Below are positions 35,718 through 46,569 of a stretch of DNA of 64,000 nt, piece by piece. Under the pieces are notes generated by a model. The model was not told where the DNA came from. It saw only the letters and a program-made list of their open reading frames with translations, and searched no databases. This stretch comes from Azospirillum sp. (GTDB taxonomy: Bacteria > Pseudomonadota > Alphaproteobacteria > Azospirillales > Azospirillaceae). The translations under genes were made by a program, and so were the position numbers. The DNA lies in assembly GCA_027486405.1 (NCBI GenBank), contig JAIXPD010000014.1, positions 62,001 through 126,000 of the forward strand, in the 5' to 3' direction. Position 1 is the first letter of the stretch. Each line of letters begins with the position of its first letter.

Positions 35718-36632
35718 ATGCCGGAAGCCACCATGCCGGTGCTGACCGCCGCGCAGACCGCCGCCCTTCTGCCCTTCGGGCCGCTGTGCGCGACGCTGGC
35801 CGACACGGCGCGCGATTACGCCGCCGGGCGCATCACCGCCCCGGAACGGCAGGTGCTGCCGCTGCCGCAGGACGGCGTGTTGCTGTCGATGCCGGCCACC
35901 GCGTCGGACATCGCCATCCACAAGCTGGTGAACGTCTGCCCGACGAACGGCGGGCGCGGGTTGCCGACCATCCACGGCGTGGTCAGCCTGTTCGACGCCG
36001 TCACCGGCGCGCCGCTGATGGTGCTGGACGGCCCGACCGTGACCGGGCGGCGCACCGCCGCCGTCACCCTGCTGGCGATCCGCAAGCTGGCCCCGGCCCC
36101 GCTGACCCACGTCGCCCTGATCGGCGCGGGCAAGCAATCCTCCAGCCATGTGGAGGCGCTGGCCGCCCTGCATCCCGGCATCCGGGTGGACGTGCACACC
36201 CGCAGCCTGGACACCGCCGCCGCCTTCGTCGGCACCCACGCCGACAGCGGGCTGGATCTGCGCCCGGCCAGCGGCCCCATCGATCCGGCGGCCCAGGTCG
36301 TCGTCGCCCTGACCACCAGCCGCAGCCCGGTCTATGACGAGGCCCCGCGCCCCGACCGCCTGTTGATCGGCGTCGGTGCCTTCAAGGCGGAGATGGCGGA
36401 GTTCGGCCCGGTTCCGGTGCTGGGCAGCGACCTGTTCGTCGATGATCCGGCGGGCGGGCGGCACGAGGCCGGGGATCTGATCCAGGCCGGGGCCGATTGG
36501 ACCACGGTCCGTTCGCTCGCCGACGCGCTGGATGGGCCGATCACGCCCGGCCGCGCCCGCCTGTTCAAAAGCGTGGGCTGCGCGGCCTGGGATCTCGCCG
36601 CCGCCCGCTGCGCGCTGTCCGTGCGGGGGTAA
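35718..36632 (+). CDS. Delta1-pyrroline-2-carboxylate reductase-like (ornithine cyclodeaminase/mu-crystallin family)
   Basis: A 304-residue protein of the ornithine cyclodeaminase/mu-crystallin superfamily. The substrate-binding Lys is in SDIAIHKLVNVCPTNGGRGLPTIHG, the NAD(P)-binding turn is HVALIGAGKQSSSHVEAL (about 136-140), and VDDPAGGRHEAGDLIQAG is near the end. The pattern matches the bacterial delta1-pyrroline-2-carboxylate / delta1-piperideine-2-carboxylate reductases that make L-proline or L-pipecolate from cyclic imines. With the upstream D-amino-acid-type oxidase, a D-proline/hydroxyproline or D-lysine salvage route is plausible. Its end meets the convergent kdpE gene with 3 nt between. 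Confidence 0.85.
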   Translation: MPEATMPVLTAAQTAALLPFGPLCATLADTARDYAAGRITAPERQVLPLPQDGVLLSMPATASDIAIHKLVNVCPTNGGRGLPTIHGVVSLFDAVTGAPLMVLDGPTVTGRRTAAVTLLAIRKLAPAPLTHVALIGAGKQSSSHVEALAALHPGIRVDVHTRSLDTAAAFVGTHADSGLDLRPASGPIDPAAQVVVALTTSRSPVYDEAPRPDRLLIGVGAFKAEMAEFGPVPVLGSDLFVDDPAGGRHEAGDLIQAGADWTTVRSLADALDGPITPGRARLFKSVGCAAWDLAAARCALSVRG

Positions 36633-36635
36633 CGC

Positions 36636-37334
36636 CTACTCCGGCGCGCGCAGGCGATAGCCGACGCCGGTTTCGGTCAGGATGTGGTGGGGCCGCTCGG
36701 GATCGGGTTCGATCTTCTGGCGCAGTTGGCGGATGTAGATGCGCAGATACTGCACGTCGGTGTCGCCGCCCCACACCTCCTTCAAAATGAAGCGGTGGGT
36801 CAGCACCTTGCCCGCGTGGGCCACCAGCAGCCGCAACAGGTCGTATTCGCGCGGCGACAGCTTCACCTCCGCCCCTTGAGCGGTCACGATCCGGCGGACC
36901 AGATCGACCGACAAAGCGCCGCTGCGGAACAACGGGCGTTCGCCCTGCTGTTGCAGGCGGTGGCGCAGGGCGGTGCGGATGCGGGCCAGCAGTTCATCCA
37001 TGCCAAAGGGCTTGGTCACGTAATCGTCGGCCCCGAGATCGAGCGCCTCGACCTTTCCGGCCTCGTCGGCGCGGCTCGACAGCACAATGATCGGCAGGGT
37101 GGCCCCGTCGCCGCGCAGACGACGGATCACCTCCAACCCATCGACCCCCGGCAGGCCAAGGTCGAGCACCAACAGGTCGGGCGCGCGCCGCCGCACCTCC
37201 GCCAGGGCGGCGTCACCATCCTCGGCCTCCACCACCTCATAGCCCTGGGCCGACAGGCTGGTGCGCAGAAAGCGGCGGATCGGCGGTTCGTCGTCCACCA
37301 CCAGGACGCGGCGGGGGATCGCTTCGGATTTCAT
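36636..37334 (-). CDS. kdpE: KdpE, potassium-responsive response regulator
   Basis: A 232-residue OmpR-type regulator. The receiver domain has the acidic pair VVDDEPP, phospho-acceptor Asp58 in [13 protein letters not shown] and the Lys in [11 protein letters not shown]. The winged-helix output domain has [31 protein letters not shown] and [18 protein letters not shown]...ETGVGYRL. Phosphorylated by KdpD, it activates the kdp structural genes. Its ATG overlaps the kdpD stop by 4 nt. It is the last gene of the kdp operon. Confidence 0.96.
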   Translation of the reverse strand: MKSEAIPRRVLVVDDEPPIRRFLRTSLSAQGYEVVEAEDGDAALAEVRRRAPDLLVLDLGLPGVDGLEVIRRLRGDGATLPIIVLSSRADEAGKVEALDLGADDYVTKPFGMDELLARIRTALRHRLQQQGERPLFRSGALSVDLVRRIVTAQGAEVKLSPREYDLLRLLVAHAGKVLTHRFILKEVWGGDTDVQYLRIYIRQLRQKIEPDPERPHHILTETGVGYRLRAPE

Positions 37335-40051
37335 GACTCTGGTTCCTCCAACCCCGGCATCGCGGGCGCGGCGGGCAGGCGGAGGGTGAAGACGGCCCCC
37401 TTGCGGTCGGTGCGGTTGGCGGCGGTGATGGTCCCGCCCATCGCCTCGACAAAGCCCCGGCAGATCGCCAGCCCCAGCCCGGTCCCCGCCCGCTGGCGGT
37501 CCTGGGCGTGGACACGATAGAACGGGTCGAAGATGCGTTCCAGGTCTTCCGGCGGCACGCCGTCCCCCTCGTCCAGCACCTCCACCCGCACCCGCTGCCC
37601 ATCCGCCTCCGCGTTGGCCCGCACGGTGATGCGCGACCCGGCGGGGGCGTATTTCCCGGCGTTGTCCAGCAGGTTGAAAAGCGCCTGTTCGACCAGCACG
37701 GCGTCGATGGCGACCATCGGCAGGTCGGGGGCCAGCTCCATCGCCGTCCGGTGTCCGGCCAGGATGCGGCCCACCCGGTCCAGCGCGCCGCCGACCACGT
37801 CGGCCAGATCGACGGCGTCGGCGCGCGGCCGGATCGCCCCGGATTCCAGGCGGGTCATGTCGAGCAGATTGGCGATGAAGCGGTTGAGCCGCTCCGCCTC
37901 CTCCTGGATGGTCGCGGCCAGTTCCAACCGCGAATCCTCGTCCAGCATCGGGCCATAGCTTCTGAGGCTGGTCGCCGATCCCAGGATGGAGGCCAGCGGC
38001 GTGCGCAGATCGTGGGAGATGGAGGTCAGCAGCGCCGAGCGCAACCGTTCGGTTTCCGCCGCCAGCCGGGCGCGGTCCACATCCTCGGCCAGCGTCACCC
38101 GTTCGATCGCCAAAGCGGCCTGGTCGATCAGCGCGTCGAGCAAGCGGCGTTGATCCGGCGTCAGCAGGCTGCCCGCGCCCGAACGGCCACCACCGGTGTC
38201 GATGCCGACCACCCCCACCAGCCCGCGCCCGGTGCGCATCGGCAGGAACAACCATTTCGCCCCCGGCAGCGTGTCGGCCCCGCGCCCGGTCGCCCGGTTG
38301 TTCTCCCACGCCCAGACGGCGGCGGCCAGATCGGCGTCCTCGATCACGTCTTCGGGCGGGTATCCGGCGCGCACGGCCACGCTGTCGCCGTCGGGCAGCA
38401 GCAGCACGACATGGACCTTCAGCATCGCCGCGATCTGATAGGCGGTGGCCCACAGCAGATCGTCCATGGTGACGACCCCGGCCAGCTTGCGGCTGAAGAG
38501 ATAGAGATCCTCGGTGGTTTTCACCCGCGCCCGCGCCGTCACCGCCTGCGCCCGCACCCGCGCCGTCAGGTTGCTGGCGATCACCGCCACCACGGCGAAG
38601 ACGAACAGCGCGACGATGTTTTCGGGATCGGAGATGGTGAAGGTGTAGAGCGGTGGCAGGAAAAAGTAATTGAAGGCCAACACGCTGGCCACGCAGGCGA
38701 ACAGCGACGGCCCCAGCCCGCCGGTGACGGCGCTGGCCAGCACGGCGGTGAGGAAGACCAACGCCATGTTGTTGAGCGCCATCACTTGGTGCAGCCCCAC
38801 CCCCACCCCCAGCGCGGCGGCCACGTAACCGGCCGCCGCCAGGAACGGCCCCCAGCGCAGCCCGCCGCGCGCCGACGGCGCGGTCTTCACCGTCTTGGCC
38901 GGAATCGGATCGGCGGCGGTGGCGGCGATGACGTGCACGCTGATGTCGCCCGCCCGCCGGATCAGGCTGTGCGCCACCGACCCGCGCAGCAGTTCCGCCC
39001 AGCGCGAGCGGCGGGATTTGGCGATCACGATGTGCGTCACGTTGGTGGCGCGGGCGTGCTCCACCACCGTTTCGGCCACATCGCGACCCGGGACCGTCAC
39101 CGCCTCGCCGCCCAGCCGTTCGACCAGACGCAGCGTGTCGGCGATGCGGTCGCGGTCGGCCTCGCTCAGGCGCAGGGCGCGGCTGGTTTCGACATGGATC
39201 GCCCCCCAGCGGGCGCGCAGCCGTTCGGCCTGACGGCGGGCGTACCGGACCAGCGCCGCGCCGGTCGCGTCCTCGTTCACGCACACCAGCAGCCGTTCCC
39301 CCGCCGCCCACGGCCCGGAAATGGCGTGGGCCTGCATGTGGGTGAGCAGTTGGTCGTCCACCCGTTCGGCCGTGCGGCGCAGCGCCAGTTCGCGCAGCGC
39401 CGTCAGGTTGCCGGGGGAGAAGTAATGCCGGATCGCCCGTTCCGCCGTGCGCGGCAGATAGATTTTCCCCTGTTGCAAACGCTGGATCAGATCGTCCGGG
39501 GTGATGTCGATCACCTCGATGTCGTCGGCGCGGTCCACGATGGAATCGGGCACGGTTTCCCGCACCCGCACGCGGGTGATCTTGGCGACGACGTCGTTCA
39601 GGCTTTCGACATGCTGGATGTTCAGGGTGCTGTAGACGTCGATCCCGGCGGCCAGCAGCTCTTCCACATCCTGGTAACGCTTGGCGTGGCGGCAGCCGGG
39701 GGCGTTGGTGTGGGCCAGCTCGTCCACCAGGACGATGGCGGGCCGCCGGGCCAGGATGGCGTCCAAATCCATCTCGTCCAGCCCGTGGCCCTTGTGATCC
39801 ACCCGGCGGCGCGGGACGATCTCCAGCCCGGCGACCAGCGCCTCCGTCTCCTTGCGCCCGTGGGTTTCGACCACACCGACGACGATGTCCGCCCCGTCCC
39901 GGCGCTTGGCCTGGGCGGTTTGCAGCATCTCATAGGTCTTGCCGACACCGGGTGCGGCCCCCAGGAAAATCTTGAGCCGCCCGCGCGCCTCCCTTGCGGC
40001 CTGACGCAGCAACGCGTCGGGCGAGGGGCGGCTGTTGCGGTCCTCGATCAT
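37331..40051 (-). CDS. kdpD: KdpD, potassium/turgor sensor histidine kinase
   Basis: A 906-residue membrane sensor. The N-terminal KdpD domain has the Walker-like [14 protein letters not shown] (about 31-44) and [14 protein letters not shown] universal-stress-protein-like region follows ([21 protein letters not shown]), then four closely packed transmembrane helices (about 400-500), a GAF-like region, and the histidine kinase with [15 protein letters not shown] (His680). The ATPase domain has N, G1 and G2 boxes ([33 protein letters not shown]). Full length for the family. It lies 33 nt downstream of kdpC. Confidence 0.96.
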   Translation of the reverse strand: MIEDRNSRPSPDALLRQAAREARGRLKIFLGAAPGVGKTYEMLQTAQAKRRDGADIVVGVVETHGRKETEALVAGLEIVPRRRVDHKGHGLDEMDLDAILARRPAIVLVDELAHTNAPGCRHAKRYQDVEELLAAGIDVYSTLNIQHVESLNDVVAKITRVRVRETVPDSIVDRADDIEVIDITPDDLIQRLQQGKIYLPRTAERAIRHYFSPGNLTALRELALRRTAERVDDQLLTHMQAHAISGPWAAGERLLVCVNEDATGAALVRYARRQAERLRARWGAIHVETSRALRLSEADRDRIADTLRLVERLGGEAVTVPGRDVAETVVEHARATNVTHIVIAKSRRSRWAELLRGSVAHSLIRRAGDISVHVIAATAADPIPAKTVKTAPSARGGLRWGPFLAAAGYVAAALGVGVGLHQVMALNNMALVFLTAVLASAVTGGLGPSLFACVASVLAFNYFFLPPLYTFTISDPENIVALFVFAVVAVIASNLTARVRAQAVTARARVKTTEDLYLFSRKLAGVVTMDDLLWATAYQIAAMLKVHVVLLLPDGDSVAVRAGYPPEDVIEDADLAAAVWAWENNRATGRGADTLPGAKWLFLPMRTGRGLVGVVGIDTGGGRSGAGSLLTPDQRRLLDALIDQAALAIERVTLAEDVDRARLAAETERLRSALLTSISHDLRTPLASILGSATSLRSYGPMLDEDSRLELAATIQEEAERLNRFIANLLDMTRLESGAIRPRADAVDLADVVGGALDRVGRILAGHRTAMELAPDLPMVAIDAVLVEQALFNLLDNAGKYAPAGSRITVRANAEADGQRVRVEVLDEGDGVPPEDLERIFDPFYRVHAQDRQRAGTGLGLAICRGFVEAMGGTITAANRTDRKGAVFTLRLPAAPAMPGLEEPES

Positions 40052-40084
40052 CCCGGTGCCTTTCGAACCATGGTCCCTCTATCC

Positions 40085-40708
40085 CTAACGGCCCGCCGCC
40101 GTCTTGTCCAAGGCAAGCTGGTCCAACGCCAGATTGAGCGCCAGGACGTTGACCGTCGGTTCCCCCAGAAACCCCAGCGCGCGCGGGGCGGTGGTGGCGG
40201 CGACCAGACGGCGCAGCGCCTCCTCGCTCATCCCGCGCGCCTTGGCGACGCGCGGGATCTGGAAATCGGCGGCGGCGGGCGACAGATCGGGGTCGAGGCC
40301 GCTGGCCGACGCCGTGACCAGCTCCACCGGCACCGGAACGCCGGGATTCTCCGCCTTCAGCCGCTCGACGTCGGCCTGCACCCGCTCGACCAGCGCCTTG
40401 GCGGTCGGGCCGAGGTTGGATCCCATCGAGTTGCTGGCGTTGTAGGGGGCGGCCACGGTCTTCGTCGCGTCCGCCGGATCGGCGGCGGTGGTGGCCGACG
40501 GGCGCGGCTGGAAATAGCCCGGCCCGGTGACGGCTTGGCCGATCAGGGCGGAGCCGACGACCACGCCGTTCCGTTCGATCAGGCTGCCGTTGGCCTGCCG
40601 GGGAAACACCGCTTGCGCCACCCCGGTGACGGCCAGCGGATAGGCCAGCCCGGTGATGATGGTCAGCGCGGCGGTCAGCACCAGCGCCGGACGCAGTTCC
40701 TTCAACAT
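40085..40708 (-). CDS. kdpC: KdpC, K+-transporting ATPase subunit C
   Basis: A 207-residue protein with one N-terminal membrane helix ([19 protein letters not shown]) and the KdpC pattern GSALIGQ...[22 protein letters not shown] and [26 protein letters not shown]. It stabilises the KdpFABC complex and helps ATP binding by KdpB. The frame is open upstream, but ATG 40708 begins the protein 14 nt after the kdpB stop. Confidence 0.96.
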   Translation of the reverse strand: MLKELRPALVLTAALTIITGLAYPLAVTGVAQAVFPRQANGSLIERNGVVVGSALIGQAVTGPGYFQPRPSATTAADPADATKTVAAPYNASNSMGSNLGPTAKALVERVQADVERLKAENPGVPVPVELVTASASGLDPDLSPAAADFQIPRVAKARGMSEEALRRLVAATTAPRALGFLGEPTVNVLALNLALDQLALDKTAAGR

Positions 40709-40722
40709 GATGTCCAATCCCC

Positions 40723-42834
<2,112 letters not shown>

Positions 42835-42848
42835 GGACGGCGTTCCGA

Positions 42849-44558
42849 TCAGAAAAGGGTTCCGGCGGTCATCGCCAGATGCTCGACGATGGGGCCAAGG
42901 GCCAGGGCCGGGAAAAAGGTCAGGCCGCCAACGATCAGGATGACGCCGACCAGCAGGCCGACGAACAGCCCGTCATGGGTGGGAAAGCTGCCCGCCGACG
43001 CGGGCGCGCGGGTCTTGGCCGCCAGCGATCCGGCGATGGCCAGCATCGGCACGATCACGAAGAAGCGCCCGACCAGCATCCCGACCCCAAGCGTCAGGTT
43101 GTACCAAAGCGTGTTGCCGCTCAGCCCGGCAAAGGCGCTGCCGTTGTTGGCCGCCGCCGAGACATAGGCGTACAGCGCCTCGGAAAAGCCGTGCGGCCCG
43201 GCGTTGGCCATGGACGCGGTTCCGGTGTCCAGCACCACCGCCACGGCGGTCCAGCCCAGCATCATCACCGGCAGGCACAGCACGGCGAGCATGGTCATCT
43301 TGACCTCCTTGCCCTCCAGCTTCTTGCCCAGATATTCGGGCGTGCGCCCCACCATCAGACCGGCGATGAACAGCGCGATGATGGCGAACAGCAGCATGCC
43401 GTACAGACCGGCCCCGACGCCGCCGATGATGATCTCGCCCAGCATCATGTTCACCATCGGGATCATCCCGCCCAACGGCATGAAGCTGTCGTGCATGGCG
43501 TTGACCGCGCCGCAGGACGCCGCCGTGGTGACGGTGGCGAACAGGGCCGACGCGGCGATGCCGAACCGGGTTTCCTTGCCCTCCATGTTGCCCGCCAGCC
43601 CATCCACGCCCAGGGCGGCAAAGGCCGGGTTGGCCTGCGCCTCCGCCCAATAGGCGACGGACACACCGGCGACGAACAGCACGCCCATGGCGGCCAGAAT
43701 GGCCCAGCCCTGGCGCTCGTCCCCGACCATGCGGCCGAACAGGTTGGTCAGCCCGGCCCCCAGCGCGAAGATGGACAGCATCTGCACCAGATTGGTCAAC
43801 GCGTTGGGGTTTTCGAACGGGTGGGCGGAGTTGGCGTTGAAGAAGCCGCCACCGTTGGTCCCCAGCATCTTGATCGCCTCCTGCGAGGCGACCGGCCCCA
43901 GGGCAATCGTCTGCGTGGCCCCTTCCAGCGTCGTGGCGTCCACCGCCCCGGCCAGCGTCTGCGGCACCCCCTGCCACACCAGGAACAGGGCGTAGACCAG
44001 GCACAACGGCACCAGGACGTGCAGCGTGCAGCGGGTCAGATCGACCCAGAAATTGCCGATGCTGCGGGCGGAGCTGCGGGCAAAACCGCGCACCAGCGCC
44101 ACGGCCAGCGCGATGCCGACCGCCGCCGACAGGAAATTCTGCACCGTCAGCCCGGTCATCTGCACCAGATGGCCCATGGTGCTTTCGCCGCCGTAATTCT
44201 GCCAGTTGGTGTTGGTGGTGAAGCTGACCGCCGTGTTGAAGGCCAGATCGGCGGGCACGTTCGCCATGCCCTGCGGGTTCAGCGGCAGCACCGCTTGCAG
44301 CCGTTGCATGGCGTAGAGCAACAGCAGGCTGACCGCGCTGAACAGCAGTGCGGACACCGCGTAGGACACCCAATGCTGTTCGCGGTCGGCCTCCACCCCG
44401 GCCAGCCGGTACAGCGCGCGTTCCACCGGGTCCAGCAGCGGCGACAGCGGGGTGCGCCCGCCGGTGAAGACCCGCGTCATGAATCCGCCCAGCGGCCGCG
44501 CCAGCGCGACCACCAGAGCGATGAACACCAGAATTTGAATCCAGCCATTGACGGTCAT
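42849..44558 (-). CDS. kdpA: KdpA, K+-channel-like subunit
   Basis: A 569-residue membrane protein with ten or so helices and four selectivity-filter-like P-loops, including [39 protein letters not shown] and [13 protein letters not shown]. It binds and channels K+ in the KdpFABC complex. It starts 12 nt after kdpF and ends 14 nt before kdpB. Confidence 0.97.
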   Translation of the reverse strand: MTVNGWIQILVFIALVVALARPLGGFMTRVFTGGRTPLSPLLDPVERALYRLAGVEADREQHWVSYAVSALLFSAVSLLLLYAMQRLQAVLPLNPQGMANVPADLAFNTAVSFTTNTNWQNYGGESTMGHLVQMTGLTVQNFLSAAVGIALAVALVRGFARSSARSIGNFWVDLTRCTLHVLVPLCLVYALFLVWQGVPQTLAGAVDATTLEGATQTIALGPVASQEAIKMLGTNGGGFFNANSAHPFENPNALTNLVQMLSIFALGAGLTNLFGRMVGDERQGWAILAAMGVLFVAGVSVAYWAEAQANPAFAALGVDGLAGNMEGKETRFGIAASALFATVTTAASCGAVNAMHDSFMPLGGMIPMVNMMLGEIIIGGVGAGLYGMLLFAIIALFIAGLMVGRTPEYLGKKLEGKEVKMTMLAVLCLPVMMLGWTAVAVVLDTGTASMANAGPHGFSEALYAYVSAAANNGSAFAGLSGNTLWYNLTLGVGMLVGRFFVIVPMLAIAGSLAAKTRAPASAGSFPTHDGLFVGLLVGVILIVGGLTFFPALALGPIVEHLAMTAGTLF

Positions 44559-44570
44559 CGGATCGACTCC

Positions 44571-44660
44571 TCAAAACCGTTCGGGGCGGATCAGGGCGTA
44601 GACGAGATACGCCAGCAAACCGGCGGTCACGAGACCGGCCAGCGCGCAATCGAAGGTCAT
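44571..44660 (-). CDS. kdpF: KdpF, small stabilising subunit
   Basis: A 29-residue single-helix membrane peptide, MTFDCALAGLVTAG followed by LLAYLVYALIRPERF. Ending in Leu-x-x-Pro-Glu-Arg-Phe is a KdpF signature. It binds at the KdpA-KdpB lipid interface and stabilises the complex. It lies directly upstream of kdpA with 12 nt between them. Confidence 0.93.
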   Translation of the reverse strand: MTFDCALAGLVTAGLLAYLVYALIRPERF

Positions 44661-44670
44661 GGATGCCCCC

Positions 44671-44754
44671 TCACAGCCGGTCGCAGGCGTGAACATAGGC
44701 GATGGCCCCGGCGAAAAACCCCACGGTGATCGCCAGGACGAGCAGGTCGAGCAT
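44671..44754 (-). CDS. 27-aa membrane peptide heading the kdp operon
   Basis: A tiny gene preceded by GGGAG about 8 nt before its ATG. It encodes one transmembrane helix (MLDLLVLAITVGFF then AGAIAYVHACDRL) ending in Cys-Asp-Arg-Leu. It lies 10 nt upstream of kdpF. I remember similar short peptides with a CDRL end at the head of kdp operons in other proteobacteria. Its role in the Kdp complex is not known to me. The good ribosome site, the clear hydrophobic helix and the spacing argue that it is translated. Confidence 0.7.
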   Translation of the reverse strand: MLDLLVLAITVGFFAGAIAYVHACDRL

Positions 44755-44840
44755 GGTCGTCTCCCAATTGAAACGGCCCCGCCCCCGATGGAGGACAGGC
44801 CGTTCGACCCACCGACGATGCGCCGCAACCGCGTATAGAT

Positions 44841-44895
44841 TCGAGAGGGGGTGAACGCCGCCCGGCGTATAGGCGGCGTATATGCCCGGCGTTGA
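44841..44895 (-). promoter_or_regulatory. Repeated GCGTATA elements upstream of kdp
   Basis: GCGTATAG at about 44841, GGCGTATA at 44864-44871 and 44875-44882, and a variant GGCGTTGA at 44888-44895. The last three are about one helical turn apart. Read on the kdp strand they give TATACGCC, which could serve as -10 elements or as part of a KdpE binding site. Position 90-140 nt upstream of the first small ORF fits a promoter. Confidence 0.35.
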
Positions 44896-44936
44896 TGCCG
44901 CCGGGGCCAGACCATGGCGCATGCCGTTCGCACTGG

Positions 44937-45269
44937 GGCCTATCCCCACGCATGTGGGGGAAACGATCCGCTGCCCACCGCCGCCTATCCCTGGTGCGGT
45001 CTATCCCCACGCATGTGGGGGAAACCAACTCCTTCGACCCTGTCACTCGACCGGCTCAGGTCTATCCCCACGCATGTGGGGGAAACAGCCTGCTGATGAG
45101 CGGTGCCAAGCGCTTCGAAGGTCTATCCCCACGCATGTGGGGGAAACGCCTTTTCACCAGGATGGAAAATCATGATCAAGGGTCTATCCCCACGCATGTG
45201 GGGGAAACGAATTCCGCCGCCACCAGCAAATGCGCCCGGAAGGTCTATCCCCACGCATGTGGGGGAAAC
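44937..45269 (-). CRISPR. CRISPR array 1, type I-E, 6 repeats and 5 spacers
   Basis: Six 28-nt repeats separated by five 33-nt spacers, starting at 44937, 44998, 45059, 45120, 45181 and 45242. In transcript sense (minus strand) the repeat begins GTTTCCCCCAC, has ATGC in the middle and ends GTGGGGATAGACC, forming a 6-bp hairpin. The repeat farthest from the leader (44937) has one change, as expected for the old end. The orientation follows type I-E repeats, so the array is transcribed leftward, away from cas1. Confidence 0.97.
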
Positions 45270-45351
45270 TCTGTCCTCTAACTCCCTGCAAAAATTCACT
45301 TGTTCAAGATCCTTGAGGGGAATAGTATCGCATCAATTCTCCTTTTGCGAG
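45270..45351 (-). promoter_or_regulatory. Leader of CRISPR array 1
   Basis: 82 bp between the first repeat and a conserved CTCGCAAAA block. It aligns without gaps to the leader of array 2, with 56 of 82 positions identical by my count. The most conserved part is ATCTTG-x-ACAAGTGAAT-x-TTTGCA, 15-40 bp from the repeat, followed by ACAGA at the repeat junction. It ends only 9 bp before the cas1 start, so promoters for pre-crRNA and cas1 must share or overlap it. Confidence 0.85.
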
Positions 45352-45360
45352 TGGAATTTC

Positions 45361-46224
45361 ATGCTGAAAGGGCGGTTGGGGTTGGAGACGGCGCGGGTGC
45401 CGCACGCTGACCGCCATGGCCTGATCGGGTTGTCGCGTGGGGCGTTGACGGTGGAGCGTGGCTGTTTGCGCTTTGCGACCGCCGGGGGGCCGGATCTGCC
45501 CGCCGGGTGTTACGACATCCCCTATCAGGGCATCAGCCTGATCCTGTTGGGGCCGGGCAGCACGGTCAGCCACGACGCGTTGCGCCTGATGGCGCGCCAC
45601 GGGACCGGCTTGGCGGCGGTGGGGGATGACGGGGTTCGGGCCTACACCGCTCCGCCGCTGGGCGCGGATGACAGCGTGATCGCGCGGCGGCAGGCGCGGG
45701 TGTGGGCCGACACCGACGCGCGCCTGTCCATCGCCCGCCGCCTGTACGCCTGGCGGCTGGGGGAGGTGCTGCCGCACCAGGACATCGCCGTTTTGCGCGG
45801 GATCGAAGGCGCGCGGATGAAGGAAACCTATCGGCTGATCGCCAAGCGGTACGGCGTGGTCTGGGACGGGCGGCGGTACGACCGGGCCAACCCCAACGCC
45901 GCCGACGCGCCGAACCAGGCGATCAACCACGCCGCCACGGCGGTGGAGGCGGCGGCGGCTCTGGCCGTGGCGGCCACCGCCGCCGTGCCGCAATTGGGCT
46001 TCATCCACGAGGATTCGGCCAACGCCTTCACCCTGGACATCGCCGATCTGTATCGCGACCAGATGACCCTGCCCATCGCCTTCCAGGCGGTGAAGGCGGC
46101 GGAAAAGGAGCCGACCGTTCCGTTGGAACGGCATGTGCGCCGCATCGCCGGGCGTGCCTTTCGCGACGATGGGCTGATCCCCGCCATGATCGACCGAATC
46201 AAATCCCTGTTTGACGCCGCCTGA
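45361..46224 (+). CDS. cas1: Cas1e, spacer-acquisition integrase
   Basis: A 287-residue type I-E Cas1. The metal-binding residues align as Glu149 (RGIEGARMKETY), His216 (GFIHEDSANAF) and Asp226/Asp229 (LDIADLYRDQ). GVVWDGRRYDRANP resembles the I-E subgroup. With Cas2 it inserts new spacers next to the leader. The ATG at 45361 is 9 bp from the conserved leader. The frame is open upstream through the repeats, but that is repeat-encoded (YPHACGGN) and not protein. It is the first gene of the cas1-cas2-cas3 group. Confidence 0.95.
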   Translation: MLKGRLGLETARVPHADRHGLIGLSRGALTVERGCLRFATAGGPDLPAGCYDIPYQGISLILLGPGSTVSHDALRLMARHGTGLAAVGDDGVRAYTAPPLGADDSVIARRQARVWADTDARLSIARRLYAWRLGEVLPHQDIAVLRGIEGARMKETYRLIAKRYGVVWDGRRYDRANPNAADAPNQAINHAATAVEAAAALAVAATAAVPQLGFIHEDSANAFTLDIADLYRDQMTLPIAFQAVKAAEKEPTVPLERHVRRIAGRAFRDDGLIPAMIDRIKSLFDAA

Positions 46225-46242
46225 CGGGAAGGGCCGCCGATC

Positions 46243-46569
46243 ATGCCCATGACCATGCTGGCGACGCGCGATGTGCCGGACCGGTTCCGGGGCTTTCTGG
46301 CGTCGGTGATGCTGGAACTGGCCCCCGGGCTGTACGTCGCGCCCACCCTGACCGCCGGGGTGCGCGCCCGTGTCTGGCGGGTGATGACGGATTGGCACGC
46401 CGAATTGGGGGAGGGCAGCGTTGTGATGGTCTGGCAGGATCGCAAGGCACCGGGCGGGCTGGGGATGGCGTTTCTCGGCACACCGGCGCGCGAGCTGGTG
46501 GAGTGCGATGGGCTGTATCTGGCCCGGTTGCGGGCGAACGGTGTTCCGGTGGCGGAGGTCATCCCATGA
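46243..46569 (+). CDS. cas2: Cas2e, spacer-acquisition subunit
   Basis: A 108-residue I-E Cas2 (CasE-type ferredoxin fold): MLATRDVPDRFRGFLASVMLE then GVRARVWRVMTDWHAELGEGSVVMVWQD. It bridges Cas1 dimers in the integration complex. It lies 18 nt after cas1, and its stop overlaps the cas3 ATG by 4 nt. The adaptation module is therefore coupled to cas3 here rather than placed at the end of the Cascade genes as in E. coli. Confidence 0.94.
   Translation: MPMTMLATRDVPDRFRGFLASVMLELAPGLYVAPTLTAGVRARVWRVMTDWHAELGEGSVVMVWQDRKAPGGLGMAFLGTPARELVECDGLYLARLRANGVPVAEVIP

Noticed and set aside
44882..45300. Small ORFs across array 1, and at 54942-55925 across array 2, with repeated YPHACGGN / LSPRMWGK peptides
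   Set aside because: They are translations of the CRISPR repeats and spacers, with no coding character of their own.
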